NCBI GenBank assembly: GCA_043758755.1
Contig: JAYVMW010000028.1
Span: 74,024 to 138,023, forward strand
Direction: 5' to 3'
DNA: 64,000 bases
Origin: Solimicrobium sp043758755
GTDB taxonomy: Bacteria > Pseudomonadota > Gammaproteobacteria > Burkholderiales > Burkholderiaceae_D
The position numbers and the translations under genes are program-made. Below are positions 45,507-57,080 of this stretch, in pieces; the stretch's first letter is position 1; each line of letters opens with the position of its first letter. The notes beneath the pieces are model-generated. The model made no database searches. It worked only from the letters and a program-made list of their open reading frames with translations, and was not told the origin of the DNA.

Positions 45507-45644
45507 TTATGTTGGCCTCGCTAACTTGTTCAGTGTCTTTTTTATTTTAGTTTCGACTGACTTTTTAACTTCCTTGATCTGCTTGTTTTTCAAATTTTTC
45601 TTCAAAAATTTTGCAGCGCTTTTTAAAAACTGATTTGTATACAT
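45507..45644 (-). CDS. Possible 45-residue cationic small protein
   Basis: This frame starts at ATG (complement of 45642-45644) and stops at TAA. The product begins MYTNQFLKSAAKFLKK and ends KTLNKLARPT. It has 13 Lys and one Arg against two Glu, so it is strongly basic, and its spacing suggests amphipathic helices. No family is recognised. The Shine-Dalgarno site is poor (TTTTGG). In favour: it lies between nrdB and a good same-strand terminator. Against: the AT-rich strand yields Lys codons by chance. It could be read from nrdAB read-through. A nucleoid or membrane-active role is only a guess. Confidence 0.35.
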   Translation of the reverse strand: MYTNQFLKSAAKFLKKNLKNKQIKEVKKSVETKIKKTLNKLARPT

Positions 45645-45729
45645 ACCAAAATACGCTGCAATTTCCGAATAGTAAAACTTTTTTTAAAAAAAGTGATCAT
45701 TTTTTTTCAAAAAAGTGTAAATATTTTTT

Positions 45730-45768
45730 GGTGAAGTGGATTTTCATTTTCCACTTCACCGATTTTTT
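45730..45768 (+). terminator. Strong hairpin with T-tract on the plus side, next to the nrdB stop
   Basis: GGTGAAGTGGA (45730-45740) pairs perfectly with TCCACTTCACC (45750-45760), an 11-bp stem with a 9-base loop. Six T follow on the plus strand at 45763-45768. On the minus strand it is 15 bases after the nrdB stop but is followed by A, not T. As a terminator it would act on a plus-strand transcript; for nrdB it may only stabilise the 3' end. Confidence 0.5.
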
Positions 45769-45775
45769 CCTCAAA

Positions 45776-46957
45776 TTATTCCCAACTCAGCGCGCCTCCG
45801 GTTTGATATTCGATGACCCGCGTCTCAAAAAAGTTACGTTCTTTTTTCAGATCGATCATCTCGCTCATCCAAGGGAAAGGGTTCTCTTCATTAGGGAAAA
45901 GTGCTTCCAGTCCGATCTGCTGTGCGCGACGATTTGCGATGAAGCGCAGGTACCCTTTGAACATCGGCGCGTTCAATCCGAGCACACCGCGCGGCATGGT
46001 GTCTTCAGCGTAGCGGTACTCCAACTCGACAGCATGTAAAAACAACGCTTTGATCTCATCGCGGAATTCCGGCGTCCACAAATGCGGGTTTTCCATTTTG
46101 ATGGTATTGATCAAATCAATCCCGAAATTGCAGTGCATCGACTCGTCACGCAGAATGTACTGATACTGTTCGGCCGCGCCCATCATTTTGTTCTGACGCC
46201 CCAAAGCCAGTATCTGGGTAAAGCCCACATAGAAGAACAGACCTTCCATCAGGCAGGCAAACACGATCAGTGACTTCAGCAGGGTCTGGTCATTTTCCGG
46301 TGTGCCGGTCTTGAACTCGGGATTGGTCAGCGCGTCAATGAACGGAATCAGGAACTCGTCCTTGTCCCGGATCGAGGCAATCTCGTGGTAAGCGTTGAAT
46401 ATCTCACCCTCGTCCAAACCCAGTGATTCCACAATATATTGATAGGCATGGGTGTGGATGGCTTCTTCAAAAGCCTGACGCAGCAGGTACTGGCGGCATT
46501 CTGGCGCGGTAATGTGACGGTAAGTACCCAGCACGATATTGTTGGCAGCCAGCGAATCGGCTGTTACAAAAAAACCCAGATTGCGGGTAACCAGACGCCG
46601 TTCATCGGGAGTCAGGCCGTTCGGGTTTTTCCAGAGCTCAATATCACGCTGCATATTGATCTCTTGCGGCATCCAGTGGTTGGCGCAGCCGGCCAGATAT
46701 TTATCCCAGGCCCATTTGTATTTGAACGGCACCAACTGGTTGACGTCGGTGGCACCGTTGATAATGCGCTTGTCGGCCGCATTAACGCGCCGGGCTATCT
46801 GCTCGGCTGCGGGTGGCACCTCATTTTTATTTGGTGCCGAAACCGGTGCGAACACCTGTTCCGGGGCCCGCGCTGCCATCGTCACCGGCATAGTCGCACG
46901 CTGCGCTGCCAGATTCGGCGACCCTGCGCTGCTTGATTCATCATCCCATGAAAGCAT
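45776..46957 (-). CDS. nrdB: Class Ia ribonucleotide reductase, radical-generating beta subunit
   Basis: The 393-residue subunit holds the di-iron/tyrosyl radical. Glu165 and His168 (EEAIHTHAY) are iron ligands and Tyr172 is spaced from them like the radical Tyr122 of E. coli. Asp134 (VTADSLA) supplies the first ligand, and DESMHCNF contains later ones. The C-terminus GGALSWE resembles the tail that docks on NrdA. The first 60 residues are a low-complexity extension. It follows nrdA by 33 bases. A hairpin lies just past the stop. Confidence 0.95.
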   Translation of the reverse strand: MLSWDDESSSAGSPNLAAQRATMPVTMAARAPEQVFAPVSAPNKNEVPPAAEQIARRVNAADKRIINGATDVNQLVPFKYKWAWDKYLAGCANHWMPQEINMQRDIELWKNPNGLTPDERRLVTRNLGFFVTADSLAANNIVLGTYRHITAPECRQYLLRQAFEEAIHTHAYQYIVESLGLDEGEIFNAYHEIASIRDKDEFLIPFIDALTNPEFKTGTPENDQTLLKSLIVFACLMEGLFFYVGFTQILALGRQNKMMGAAEQYQYILRDESMHCNFGIDLINTIKMENPHLWTPEFRDEIKALFLHAVELEYRYAEDTMPRGVLGLNAPMFKGYLRFIANRRAQQIGLEALFPNEENPFPWMSEMIDLKKERNFFETRVIEYQTGGALSWE

Positions 46958-46990
46958 TTTTATATCCCTTTAAACTCGGTAACACTATTG

Positions 46991-49927
<2,937 letters not shown>

Positions 49928-50108
49928 ATAGCCTCCAGAGTCGTTGTGGAAAATGGCACACGGGCATGTGACATTCGAATTTTTTAATTAATTTTAGTAG
50001 ACCAGGAAAACCAGCTACTGACATGATTTACAAGCCGAAATTATGTGGCGACTACCCCGAATCTTTCCCCTTCAGGGTATTGGGCGATATCTTGTTTTTA
50101 CACAAAAA

Positions 50109-50155
50109 ACACTATATCTAGTGAGTCACTTCATAATTTCGACTAATTCTAGTGC
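50109..50155 (-). promoter_or_regulatory. Two NrdR boxes upstream of nrdA
   Basis: ACACTATATCTAGTGA (50109-50124) fits the palindromic NrdR consensus (ACAC-AT-rich-GTGT type) well. CGACTAATTCTAGTGC (50140-50155) is a weaker second copy. The starts are 31 bases apart, three helical turns, the usual NrdR spacing. They lie in the only gap upstream of nrdAB, so repression by NrdR-dATP is likely. Confidence 0.72.
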
Positions 50156-50237
50156 CGTGCAAAATACAAAGCAAACGCTTTTTGATTTATTTTGTTGGAA
50201 TTTATCGCCAATTTTTTTAATGCGGCAATTGACTTTT

Positions 50238-50867
50238 TTAACCTGCAGACTGTTCGCGTATTGTGGCGTTAGCGAGTACTAACGGAAAACGCTGGCGGAT
50301 CAGGTCCCGATAGATCGTCCAGTCAAAAAAAGGACCCGGATCGGTTTTTCTGGTTGGCGCGATGTCTTGATGTCCGACGACATGGTGGATTGGGTAGTGT
50401 TGCAAAAGCAGTTGGGTCAATTCGACCAGCGTATCGTACTGGGCTGATTCGAACGGGACAAAGTCGCTGCCTTCCAGTTCAACACCGATGGAAAAATCGT
50501 TGCAGGCGCTGCGCCCCATGAACTGAGAAACACCGGCATGCCAGGCGCGTTGATCGGTGCCGACAAACTGGAGCAGTCTGCCATCGCGCAAAATCAAAAA
50601 ATGCGCTGAGACCCGCACACCGTCGAGCTGGGAGAAATCGGGATGAGCCAGTGTATCGAGCCGGTTTAAAAACAGGTCCTCTATATAAGAAGGTGCTGCG
50701 CTACCGGTGAACTGGCCCAAAGGCAGGCTGATGGCATGAATCACCAGCAGTTCCGGTCTGCATCCTTCGGGCCTGGTATTAAAGTTGGGCGACAGGATAT
50801 GTCTGGCACCTGCTACCCAGCCGCCGGGCAGCAGTTGTTGCAGGGGTGGTTGAACTGGCGAACTCAT
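50238..50867 (-). CDS. ampD: 1,6-anhydro-N-acetylmuramyl-L-alanine amidase AmpD
   Basis: The 209-residue zinc amidase cleaves anhydromuramyl peptides in peptidoglycan recycling, which also sets beta-lactamase inducer levels in species with AmpR. Zinc ligands are His44 (VIHAISLP), His166 and Asp176 (GHQDIAPTRKTDPG), at positions matching E. coli AmpD. There is no signal peptide, fitting a cytoplasmic enzyme. It overlaps pilR by four bases (ATGA), so it is probably cotranscribed with pilSR. Confidence 0.93.
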   Translation of the reverse strand: MSSPVQPPLQQLLPGGWVAGARHILSPNFNTRPEGCRPELLVIHAISLPLGQFTGSAAPSYIEDLFLNRLDTLAHPDFSQLDGVRVSAHFLILRDGRLLQFVGTDQRAWHAGVSQFMGRSACNDFSIGVELEGSDFVPFESAQYDTLVELTQLLLQHYPIHHVVGHQDIAPTRKTDPGPFFDWTIYRDLIRQRFPLVLANATIREQSAG

Positions 50868-52366
50868 TCCTGTTCGTCTATTTTCAGTTTCTGAATCTGG
50901 TAGCGCAACTGACGGAAACTCACTCCGAGCAATTCAGCGGCCTGCGTTTTGTTATAACGGGTTTTCTGCAGAGCACGCAGTATGATGTCGCGCTCAACCT
51001 GCTCCAGATAAGCGGGGAGCGATCGGGGCAATTCAGCAAGGCTGTCATCCGCACTGTGGTGTATTGCTGCCCCACTGACCAGCTCCGTTCCTGCCTGAGC
51101 TTCTTCCTGATCGGGGCCAGGATTCTGAGTTGCAGGAGGTTTGATCGATGCAGTGTCAGTCTGTGCCGGCAATTCATCAGGGCCGACGCCAGACTTGCTC
51201 TGTTTCAGAGCCAGATCGGCGCGCTGCACGACGCCGTCGTTGGCAAAGGCCAGAGCGCGTTCCAGTATGTTTTCCAGCTCCCGGACATTGCCCGGAAAGT
51301 CATACGCAAACAATGCGGCCAGCGCTTCAGGGGCGAGTTTCATGCTTTTACCGGAAAGTCGTTGCAATATTCCTTCCGACAGCAATCCGATATCATTGCG
51401 ACGCTCGCGCAGGGACGGCAGCTTGAGTTCAATCACGTTCAGACGATAATATAAATCCTGACGGAAGCGTTTATTCGCAACACACTCTTCCAGATTCTGA
51501 TGGGTAGCGCTGATTATGCGCACGTCGACCGGCTCTTCGGCCGTGGCACCAATCTTGCGCACCGCCCTTTCCTGAATGGCGCGCAGCAGCTTGACCTGCA
51601 TCGGAAGGGGCAGGTCAGCGACTTCATCAAGTAATAAAGTGCCGCCGTTGGCAGCCTGGAAAAATCCCTCCCGTTCGTCGTTTGCTCCGGTAAAGGCACC
51701 CTTCCTGTAACCGAAAAATTCTGCCTCCATCAGTGCTTCGGGAATGGCACCACAGTTGACTGCGACAAAAGGTTTGCCGGCTCGGGCGCTTTGAGCATGA
51801 ATCTCGCGCGCGGCCAATTCTTTGCCACTGCCCGACTCGCCCCAGATCGCAACCGGCGCCATGCTGCGTGCCAGTCGTTCTATCTGGTTGCGGGTTTCCT
51901 GCATGGCCGGTGACTGGCCCAGTAACCGGGAAGTCTGGCTGGTGGGCTGATTCGGTACAGATTTGTTTTGATGCACCTGAAGTGCTGAATTAACCAGTTT
52001 TCTGAGCTGATCCAGCGACACCGGCTTGGAGACATAATCGAACGCACCGGCTTTCAATGCAATGACGGCATTGTCGGTACTGCCGAAAGCAGTAATAACT
52101 GCAATCGGCGTGTTTTTATTGCTTTTTGCGACTTCCTGCACCAGCTCCAGACCAAGCCCATCTGGCAAACGCATATCGGTCAGAACCAGCGCGTAATTGT
52201 TTTGTGAAAAATACTGGCGAGCACGGGTCAGATTTTCAGCGCTGTCGACATCCATTCCCATTTTGATTAGGGTGATTTCGAGCAGTTCGCGGATATGGGC
52301 TTCGTCATCCACCACCAGAATACGCGGCGTTCCGGCAGGGGGCGATGCATGTTTGATCTGATTCAT
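50864..52366 (-). CDS. pilR: Sigma-54-dependent response regulator (PilR-like)
   Basis: The 500-residue NtrC-type activator has a receiver domain with phospho-Asp64 (LVLTDMRLPDG), an AAA+ domain with WGESGSGKELAAREIH (Walker A) and GAFTGAND (the sigma-54 contact loop), and a C-terminal Fis-type helix-turn-helix (NKTQAAELLGVSFRQLRYQIQKL). The pairing with a six-helix sensor and the flanking genes (ampD, PP0621, ccsA, ffh) match the conserved pilSR locus, which drives pilin transcription with RpoN. No pil structural genes are in the window. Confidence 0.88.
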   Translation of the reverse strand: MNQIKHASPPAGTPRILVVDDEAHIRELLEITLIKMGMDVDSAENLTRARQYFSQNNYALVLTDMRLPDGLGLELVQEVAKSNKNTPIAVITAFGSTDNAVIALKAGAFDYVSKPVSLDQLRKLVNSALQVHQNKSVPNQPTSQTSRLLGQSPAMQETRNQIERLARSMAPVAIWGESGSGKELAAREIHAQSARAGKPFVAVNCGAIPEALMEAEFFGYRKGAFTGANDEREGFFQAANGGTLLLDEVADLPLPMQVKLLRAIQERAVRKIGATAEEPVDVRIISATHQNLEECVANKRFRQDLYYRLNVIELKLPSLRERRNDIGLLSEGILQRLSGKSMKLAPEALAALFAYDFPGNVRELENILERALAFANDGVVQRADLALKQSKSGVGPDELPAQTDTASIKPPATQNPGPDQEEAQAGTELVSGAAIHHSADDSLAELPRSLPAYLEQVERDIILRALQKTRYNKTQAAELLGVSFRQLRYQIQKLKIDEQE

Positions 52367-52369
52367 ACT

Positions 52370-54064
52370 TTATCGAGGTTTAACAAACGTGATGACGAAT
52401 CGGCCATGGTTATTGGGGGTAATACCATTGTTTAACTCTTTTTCGATGACGCGATATTCATAATCCAGCAAGGCGCCATTATTAAGACATAATTCTCGCG
52501 CCATATACAGACCCAGCCCGGTACCGCGGCTCGACGTCGTGTAGAAAGGCTCAAACAGATGAGCGCGCACTTCGGCAGAGATACCAGGTCCATCGTCACG
52601 CACGTGCAATTCTAGCTGATCTTCCAGATCGGCCACCACAAACATCTGTATACTGCCCGGCCTGCCGCTGGCATAACGAATCGCATTGGTCAGCAGATTG
52701 ACGACCACCTCGCGCAAATGGAGCGGATCAAAACGTACCATCAATTCATCCGGCGCGCTCAGCTGAACCACATCCGGCGTTAAGCCGTGCGTTTCATGAA
52801 ATTCCTGCAATATATCCACAAGTGCCGGCTTCAGGAAAAAGGGATCGACGTTAATCTGCGCCTTGCGCGACAGACGCAGAATATCTTCAATGAGCTGATT
52901 GAGTCGGAACACATTGTCATTGACGATTTTGACCAGTCGCGCGCCCTGTTCGGGACTCAGATCCGATTCGCCCAGCAAACCTGCCGCATAAGAAATGGAA
53001 GAAAGCGGATTTCTGACTTCGTGGGCAATGCTGGCAGTCAGACGTCCCATTGAAGCCAGCTTGAGTTGCTGTGCCTGATTTTCTATTTCGGATGCGTCTT
53101 GCAGAAAAATAATGAATCGTTCATTGTGGTCGCCAGCTTCAGATCCCACGTTGACGAACCTTAATTTCAGATGGCTCACGACATTGTGCCTGATACCCTT
53201 GACCATGACTGCCCCGCTTTGAGCGACGTCATCCGGCAGCGCGGCGAAAGCAATGGTATCCACCCAGCCATGTTCTATATCCGGTACATGGGAAGACCAG
53301 GAAAACAGTGCGTCGGCAATAGGTTGCAGGCTCGGCATCTCGTTCAGTTTGGACCGTCCCGGAATGAGTGCAACTCTCAGCATGTCCTGTGCCGCCGGGT
53401 TACATGCATACACCAGACTGGTGGCATCAACAACAATAAGGCCATCGCCCATATCTGCGACGACCAGCTTGTTGATTTGCTGCTGAATAAGCAGGTTTTT
53501 TTCGTGCTGGATAGCGATTTCTTCCTGACTGATCAACCGGTTGGCGAGCCGATTGACGATATACACCATGGCCAAAAAGGCTGCCCCATACAATCCGGCG
53601 CCTGAAATGGCAATTTCGGAGCCGGATACAAGGTTCTGAATCGAGCTAACGACAATCAGGTACAGGGCCACAATAGAGGAAAGAAACAGGGCCCAGATTA
53701 ACGGTGCGAGAATCGCACAACTGGCCAGCGGAAAAAGGTACAGGATGACGACACTGCTGTTGATACCGCCGGCAAAATAAAACAGCACCGATATCACCAC
53801 CACGTCAAACGTCACCTGTTCGCTGAGCTGCCACAGGAAGTACTGCTTGAGTCTCATTTGCAGTGCGACAAAGGCAATTGCGCCAAATACATAGACCAGA
53901 CAGACGTTGCGATAAGTCTGCGGGGCCATCGACCAGATGAATTTACTGTTGTTGAACCCCAGAAGACTGAGCAGTATCAGGGCAATAATCACCCTGGAAT
54001 AACAAAGGGTCTTTAACGAGCGCCACAACGTTTCATTGGGATTTTGCGCGTTGTTGCTATTCAT
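52370..54064 (-). CDS. pilS: Membrane sensor histidine kinase (PilS-like)
   Basis: The 564-residue protein has about six N-terminal membrane segments (residues 20-175), a PAS-like region (about 200-315), and a kinase core with phospho-His in ASIAHEVRNPLSSISYAAG near residue 346. ATP-binding boxes are VVNLLTNAIRYAS (N box), RDDGPGIS and GTGLGLYMAREL. This is the PilS layout. Only three bases separate it from pilR. The ATG overlaps the 5' gene by eight bases. Confidence 0.88.
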   Translation of the reverse strand: MNSNNAQNPNETLWRSLKTLCYSRVIIALILLSLLGFNNSKFIWSMAPQTYRNVCLVYVFGAIAFVALQMRLKQYFLWQLSEQVTFDVVVISVLFYFAGGINSSVVILYLFPLASCAILAPLIWALFLSSIVALYLIVVSSIQNLVSGSEIAISGAGLYGAAFLAMVYIVNRLANRLISQEEIAIQHEKNLLIQQQINKLVVADMGDGLIVVDATSLVYACNPAAQDMLRVALIPGRSKLNEMPSLQPIADALFSWSSHVPDIEHGWVDTIAFAALPDDVAQSGAVMVKGIRHNVVSHLKLRFVNVGSEAGDHNERFIIFLQDASEIENQAQQLKLASMGRLTASIAHEVRNPLSSISYAAGLLGESDLSPEQGARLVKIVNDNVFRLNQLIEDILRLSRKAQINVDPFFLKPALVDILQEFHETHGLTPDVVQLSAPDELMVRFDPLHLREVVVNLLTNAIRYASGRPGSIQMFVVADLEDQLELHVRDDGPGISAEVRAHLFEPFYTTSSRGTGLGLYMARELCLNNGALLDYEYRVIEKELNNGITPNNHGRFVITFVKPR

Positions 54065-54389
54065 GTTCCGACGACTGATCCGATGGGCCGGACTGGCTTG
54101 AATGCAGCCTTAAATGCGCTTCGCTGCAAAAAAACAGCTCCGATTGCGGCGTGGTCAAATGCACCGCTTCCGAGGCCGGCAGATAAATCTGACAGTGGGC
54201 ACAGGCCACCATATTTTCCACCGGAACAGAAGCCCGTTGTTGCCGGGTCTGATTCTGAGCCTGACTTGCCGCCTGGGCTTCAAATTCGGCCCTGACGGCA
54301 TTCCTCATGTTGTCCTGCATGCTGCGTGCCTTACTCCTTAAGGCCAGATAAACGATCAAGGCCAGTATCAGCCAAATCAGTGCTCTCAT
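54057..54389 (-). CDS. PP0621-family small membrane protein with Cys pairs
   Basis: The 110-residue protein has one N-terminal membrane segment (LIWLILALIVYLAL) and a soluble tail with two cysteine pairs, CAHC near residue 62 and a later FC-SEAH, which may bind a metal (zinc-ribbon-like). The family is conserved next to ccsA and pilS but has no known function. It overlaps ccsA downstream by four bases and pilS by eight. Confidence 0.8.
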   Translation of the reverse strand: MRALIWLILALIVYLALRSKARSMQDNMRNAVRAEFEAQAASQAQNQTRQQRASVPVENMVACAHCQIYLPASEAVHLTTPQSELFFCSEAHLRLHSSQSGPSDQSSEHE

Positions 54390-55195
54390 AAAAAACTCCG
54401 GTGCAGGATCACTTCCAATACAAACCGGCTACCCACATAGGCCATGAGCAAAGTAGCGAACCCGGTCAGCGTCAGACTGAGCGCAGTTTTACCACGCCAG
54501 CCGCGCCACTTCCGTCCGCCCAGCAATACGCCAAACAAAAGCCATGACAAGAGCGTGAAAATGGTTTTGTGATCCCATTTAAAAGCCACACCAAAAACCT
54601 CTTTTGAAAATACCAGTCCGGAAACAACCGTCAGGCTTAACAAAACGAACCCAATGAAGACCAGCCGGAACAAGATCCGTTCCATTAACAACAACGCCGG
54701 CAACCTCTCCAGCACTGCGCCCATCCATCCTCTGGAAAAAAATACTGTGCTGTTACGCAGCCGGGCTTCCTGAAGCGCCATCAGGACGGCATGAAAAGCA
54801 GCTATGGTTAAAGTGCTGTAGGCCAGCATGGCAACTGCGATATGCCAGGGAAACAGGCTCGGTTTGTCAGCGATGGCAATGAGCTGACCGGGAAAAAACT
54901 GCGGCAGCAACACCTGAATAGCCGCGCCGGGAAGCACCAGAAACCGCAATCCGTCCAGAGGCAACTGCCAACTTTCCAGCCAGTAAGCCAGCACTGAAAT
55001 CCATAACGCGCAAGACAGCATCATCGCAAAACCCAAGCGTATGCCAAGCGGCGAACTGACTTCCAGCCACAGTGCGGCACCATGTGCACACCATCCCAGC
55101 ACGATGATGAAAGAAATGAGTCCGCGGCCGCGAGCCGGAACAAACAGGCAGCTTGCGTACAGTAACGCAGCGATTATCGTCAAATAGGTTTGCAT
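54386..55195 (-). CDS. CcsA/YpjD-type cytochrome c assembly-like membrane protein
   Basis: The 269-residue protein has about eight hydrophobic segments. A WD-type region is seen in WDHKTIFTLLSWLLFG near the C-terminus and a conserved HIAVAMLAYSTL in the middle. It resembles the HemX/CcsA branch often called YpjD, found next to ffh. I start at ATG 55195 (MQTYLTI), since an extension from 55240 adds only polar sequence. Heme handling is suggested by the family name but not proven for this branch. Confidence 0.82.
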   Translation of the reverse strand: MQTYLTIIAALLYASCLFVPARGRGLISFIIVLGWCAHGAALWLEVSSPLGIRLGFAMMLSCALWISVLAYWLESWQLPLDGLRFLVLPGAAIQVLLPQFFPGQLIAIADKPSLFPWHIAVAMLAYSTLTIAAFHAVLMALQEARLRNSTVFFSRGWMGAVLERLPALLLMERILFRLVFIGFVLLSLTVVSGLVFSKEVFGVAFKWDHKTIFTLLSWLLFGVLLGGRKWRGWRGKTALSLTLTGFATLLMAYVGSRFVLEVILHRSFL

Positions 55196-55483
55196 GAATT
55201 CGTATACAAGGTGATTAGCGCATGAATGAAACCACAACATGCTAGTTCTGGCAATAATTTATGGATTTATTATTGATGAATCTGGACCCGATTTAAACTG
55301 CTGTTTGGCTTTATCGCGCTCTTTTTGTCTGCGGGGTTATTTATTTTGTAATTCCCGGACACGGTATTGAGTCCAGAGCCGCATTTTTAAATCAAATCTC
55401 TGAATGACTTACGCCCCACTCCACTCCATACGGTAAAATGCCGTTTTGCAACCTGCATTGCTCCTTCAGAGAAATCCATTCCC

Positions 55484-56848
55484 ATGTTAGATAATCTTAC
55501 ACAACGCCTTGCCAAGGTCGTCAAAACCATGCGCGGCGAAGCGCGTTTGACCGAATCCAATACCGCTGAAATGCTGCGCGAAGTCAGACTGGCATTACTC
55601 GAAGCTGACGTCGCCCTGCCGGCAGTGCGTGAATTTATCGCCAAAGTCAAAGAAAAAGCGCTGGGTGAAGAAGTCATTTCTTCGTTGACGCCAGGTCAGG
55701 CGCTGGTCGGCGTGGTGCAAAAAGAACTGGCCGCACTGATGGGCGCAGATCTCGGCGCGAACGCCTCGCAACTGAACTTTGCCACCCAGCCGCCCGCAAT
55801 CATACTGATGGCCGGTCTGCAGGGTGTGGGTAAAACCACCAGCGTCGGAAAACTGGCCAAATTTTTACGTGAAAATTACAAGAAAAAGGTACTGACTGTT
55901 TCGGCAGACGTGTATCGCCCTGCGGCGATTGCCCAGTTAAAAAGCGTCACTGAACAGGTAGGGGCTGATTTTTTCCCAACCGACGCCAGCGACAAACCGG
56001 TGGCGATTGCGTTGGCAGCTCTGGATTTTGCGAAAAAACACCATCACGATGTATTGATTATCGATACCGCCGGCCGACTTGGGGTTGATCAGGCCATGAT
56101 GGAAGAAATCGCCGCAGTGCATGCCGCCGTCAAACCGATAGAAACCCTGTTCGTGGTCGACGCCATGGTCGGTCAGGATGCGGTGAACAGTGCGCGCGCC
56201 TTCCACGAAGCCTTGCCCTTGACCGGTATTATCCTGACCAAGCTCGATGGCGATTCACGCGGTGGCGCGGCACTTTCGGTGCGCCATATTACCGGGGTCC
56301 CGATCAAGTTTTCCGGTGTTTCAGAAAAAATGGATGGGCTCGAAGCCTTCGATGCGGGCCGCATGGCCAATCGTATTCTGGGTATGGGCGACATACTGGC
56401 ACTGGTTGCCGAGGCCCAGAAAAATATCGATGTATCGGCTGCGCAGGATTTGGCCAACAAAATAAAGACCGGCGGCAAATTTGATCTCAACGACTTCAAG
56501 GCGCAAATCTCCCAGATGAAAAAAATGGGCGGCATGACCGGTCTGCTCGACAAACTGCCAGCTCAAATGCAGCAGGCCGCCAGTGGCGCCAATCTCGGCA
56601 TGGCGGAAAAACAGGTGCGGCGCATGGAAGGAATCATCAATTCCATGACCCCGCAAGAACGCGCCAAACCTGATCTGATCAAGGCATCTCGCAAACGCCG
56701 CATCGCTACAGGTGCAGGCGTGCAGATTCAGGAAGTGAACCGGATGCTGGCGCAGTTTGAACAAATGCAGTCGATGATGAAAAAACTCAAGGGCGGCGGG
56801 ATGATGAAAATGATGCGCAGCATGAAGGGAATGCTGCCCAACCGCTGA
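55484..56848 (+). CDS. ffh: Signal recognition particle protein Ffh
   Basis: The 454-residue GTPase binds 4.5S RNA and signal peptides of nascent membrane proteins. The N domain precedes the G domain: GLQGVGKTTSVGKLA (G1) near residue 107, DVYRPAA, DTAGRLGVD, TKLDGDSRGGAAL. The Met-rich M domain (residues about 300-454) includes MKKMGGMTGLLDKLP and the C-terminal MMKKLKGGGMMKMMRSMKG. It is divergent from ccsA across a 288-base region. Confidence 0.97.
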   Translation: MLDNLTQRLAKVVKTMRGEARLTESNTAEMLREVRLALLEADVALPAVREFIAKVKEKALGEEVISSLTPGQALVGVVQKELAALMGADLGANASQLNFATQPPAIILMAGLQGVGKTTSVGKLAKFLRENYKKKVLTVSADVYRPAAIAQLKSVTEQVGADFFPTDASDKPVAIALAALDFAKKHHHDVLIIDTAGRLGVDQAMMEEIAAVHAAVKPIETLFVVDAMVGQDAVNSARAFHEALPLTGIILTKLDGDSRGGAALSVRHITGVPIKFSGVSEKMDGLEAFDAGRMANRILGMGDILALVAEAQKNIDVSAAQDLANKIKTGGKFDLNDFKAQISQMKKMGGMTGLLDKLPAQMQQAASGANLGMAEKQVRRMEGIINSMTPQERAKPDLIKASRKRRIATGAGVQIQEVNRMLAQFEQMQSMMKKLKGGGMMKMMRSMKGMLPNR

Positions 56849-57080
56849 TCCAAAAAATCAGATTCTCCCTAGAGAAAAGCGTTTAAATCAGTAAAAAATT
56901 CAGCATAAATACAGCGCGAATCAAATTTCGGTTAAAAATACGCACAAAAATATTAAAAAACACTTGCATAGCAAATAAATCCCCACCACTATAAGCACTG
57001 CGTGACGTGTGGTAATTTTTTCTCGCGAACTCTAGTTATTTTTAACCGGATTTTTTTAATCTTCTCTAGGAGGCTTAACA

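Noticed and set aside
45611..46039. 142-codon plus-strand frame at the nrdB 3' end
   Set aside because: It overlaps the nrdB C-terminus antisense and most of it is AT-rich intergenic sequence; product not recognised.
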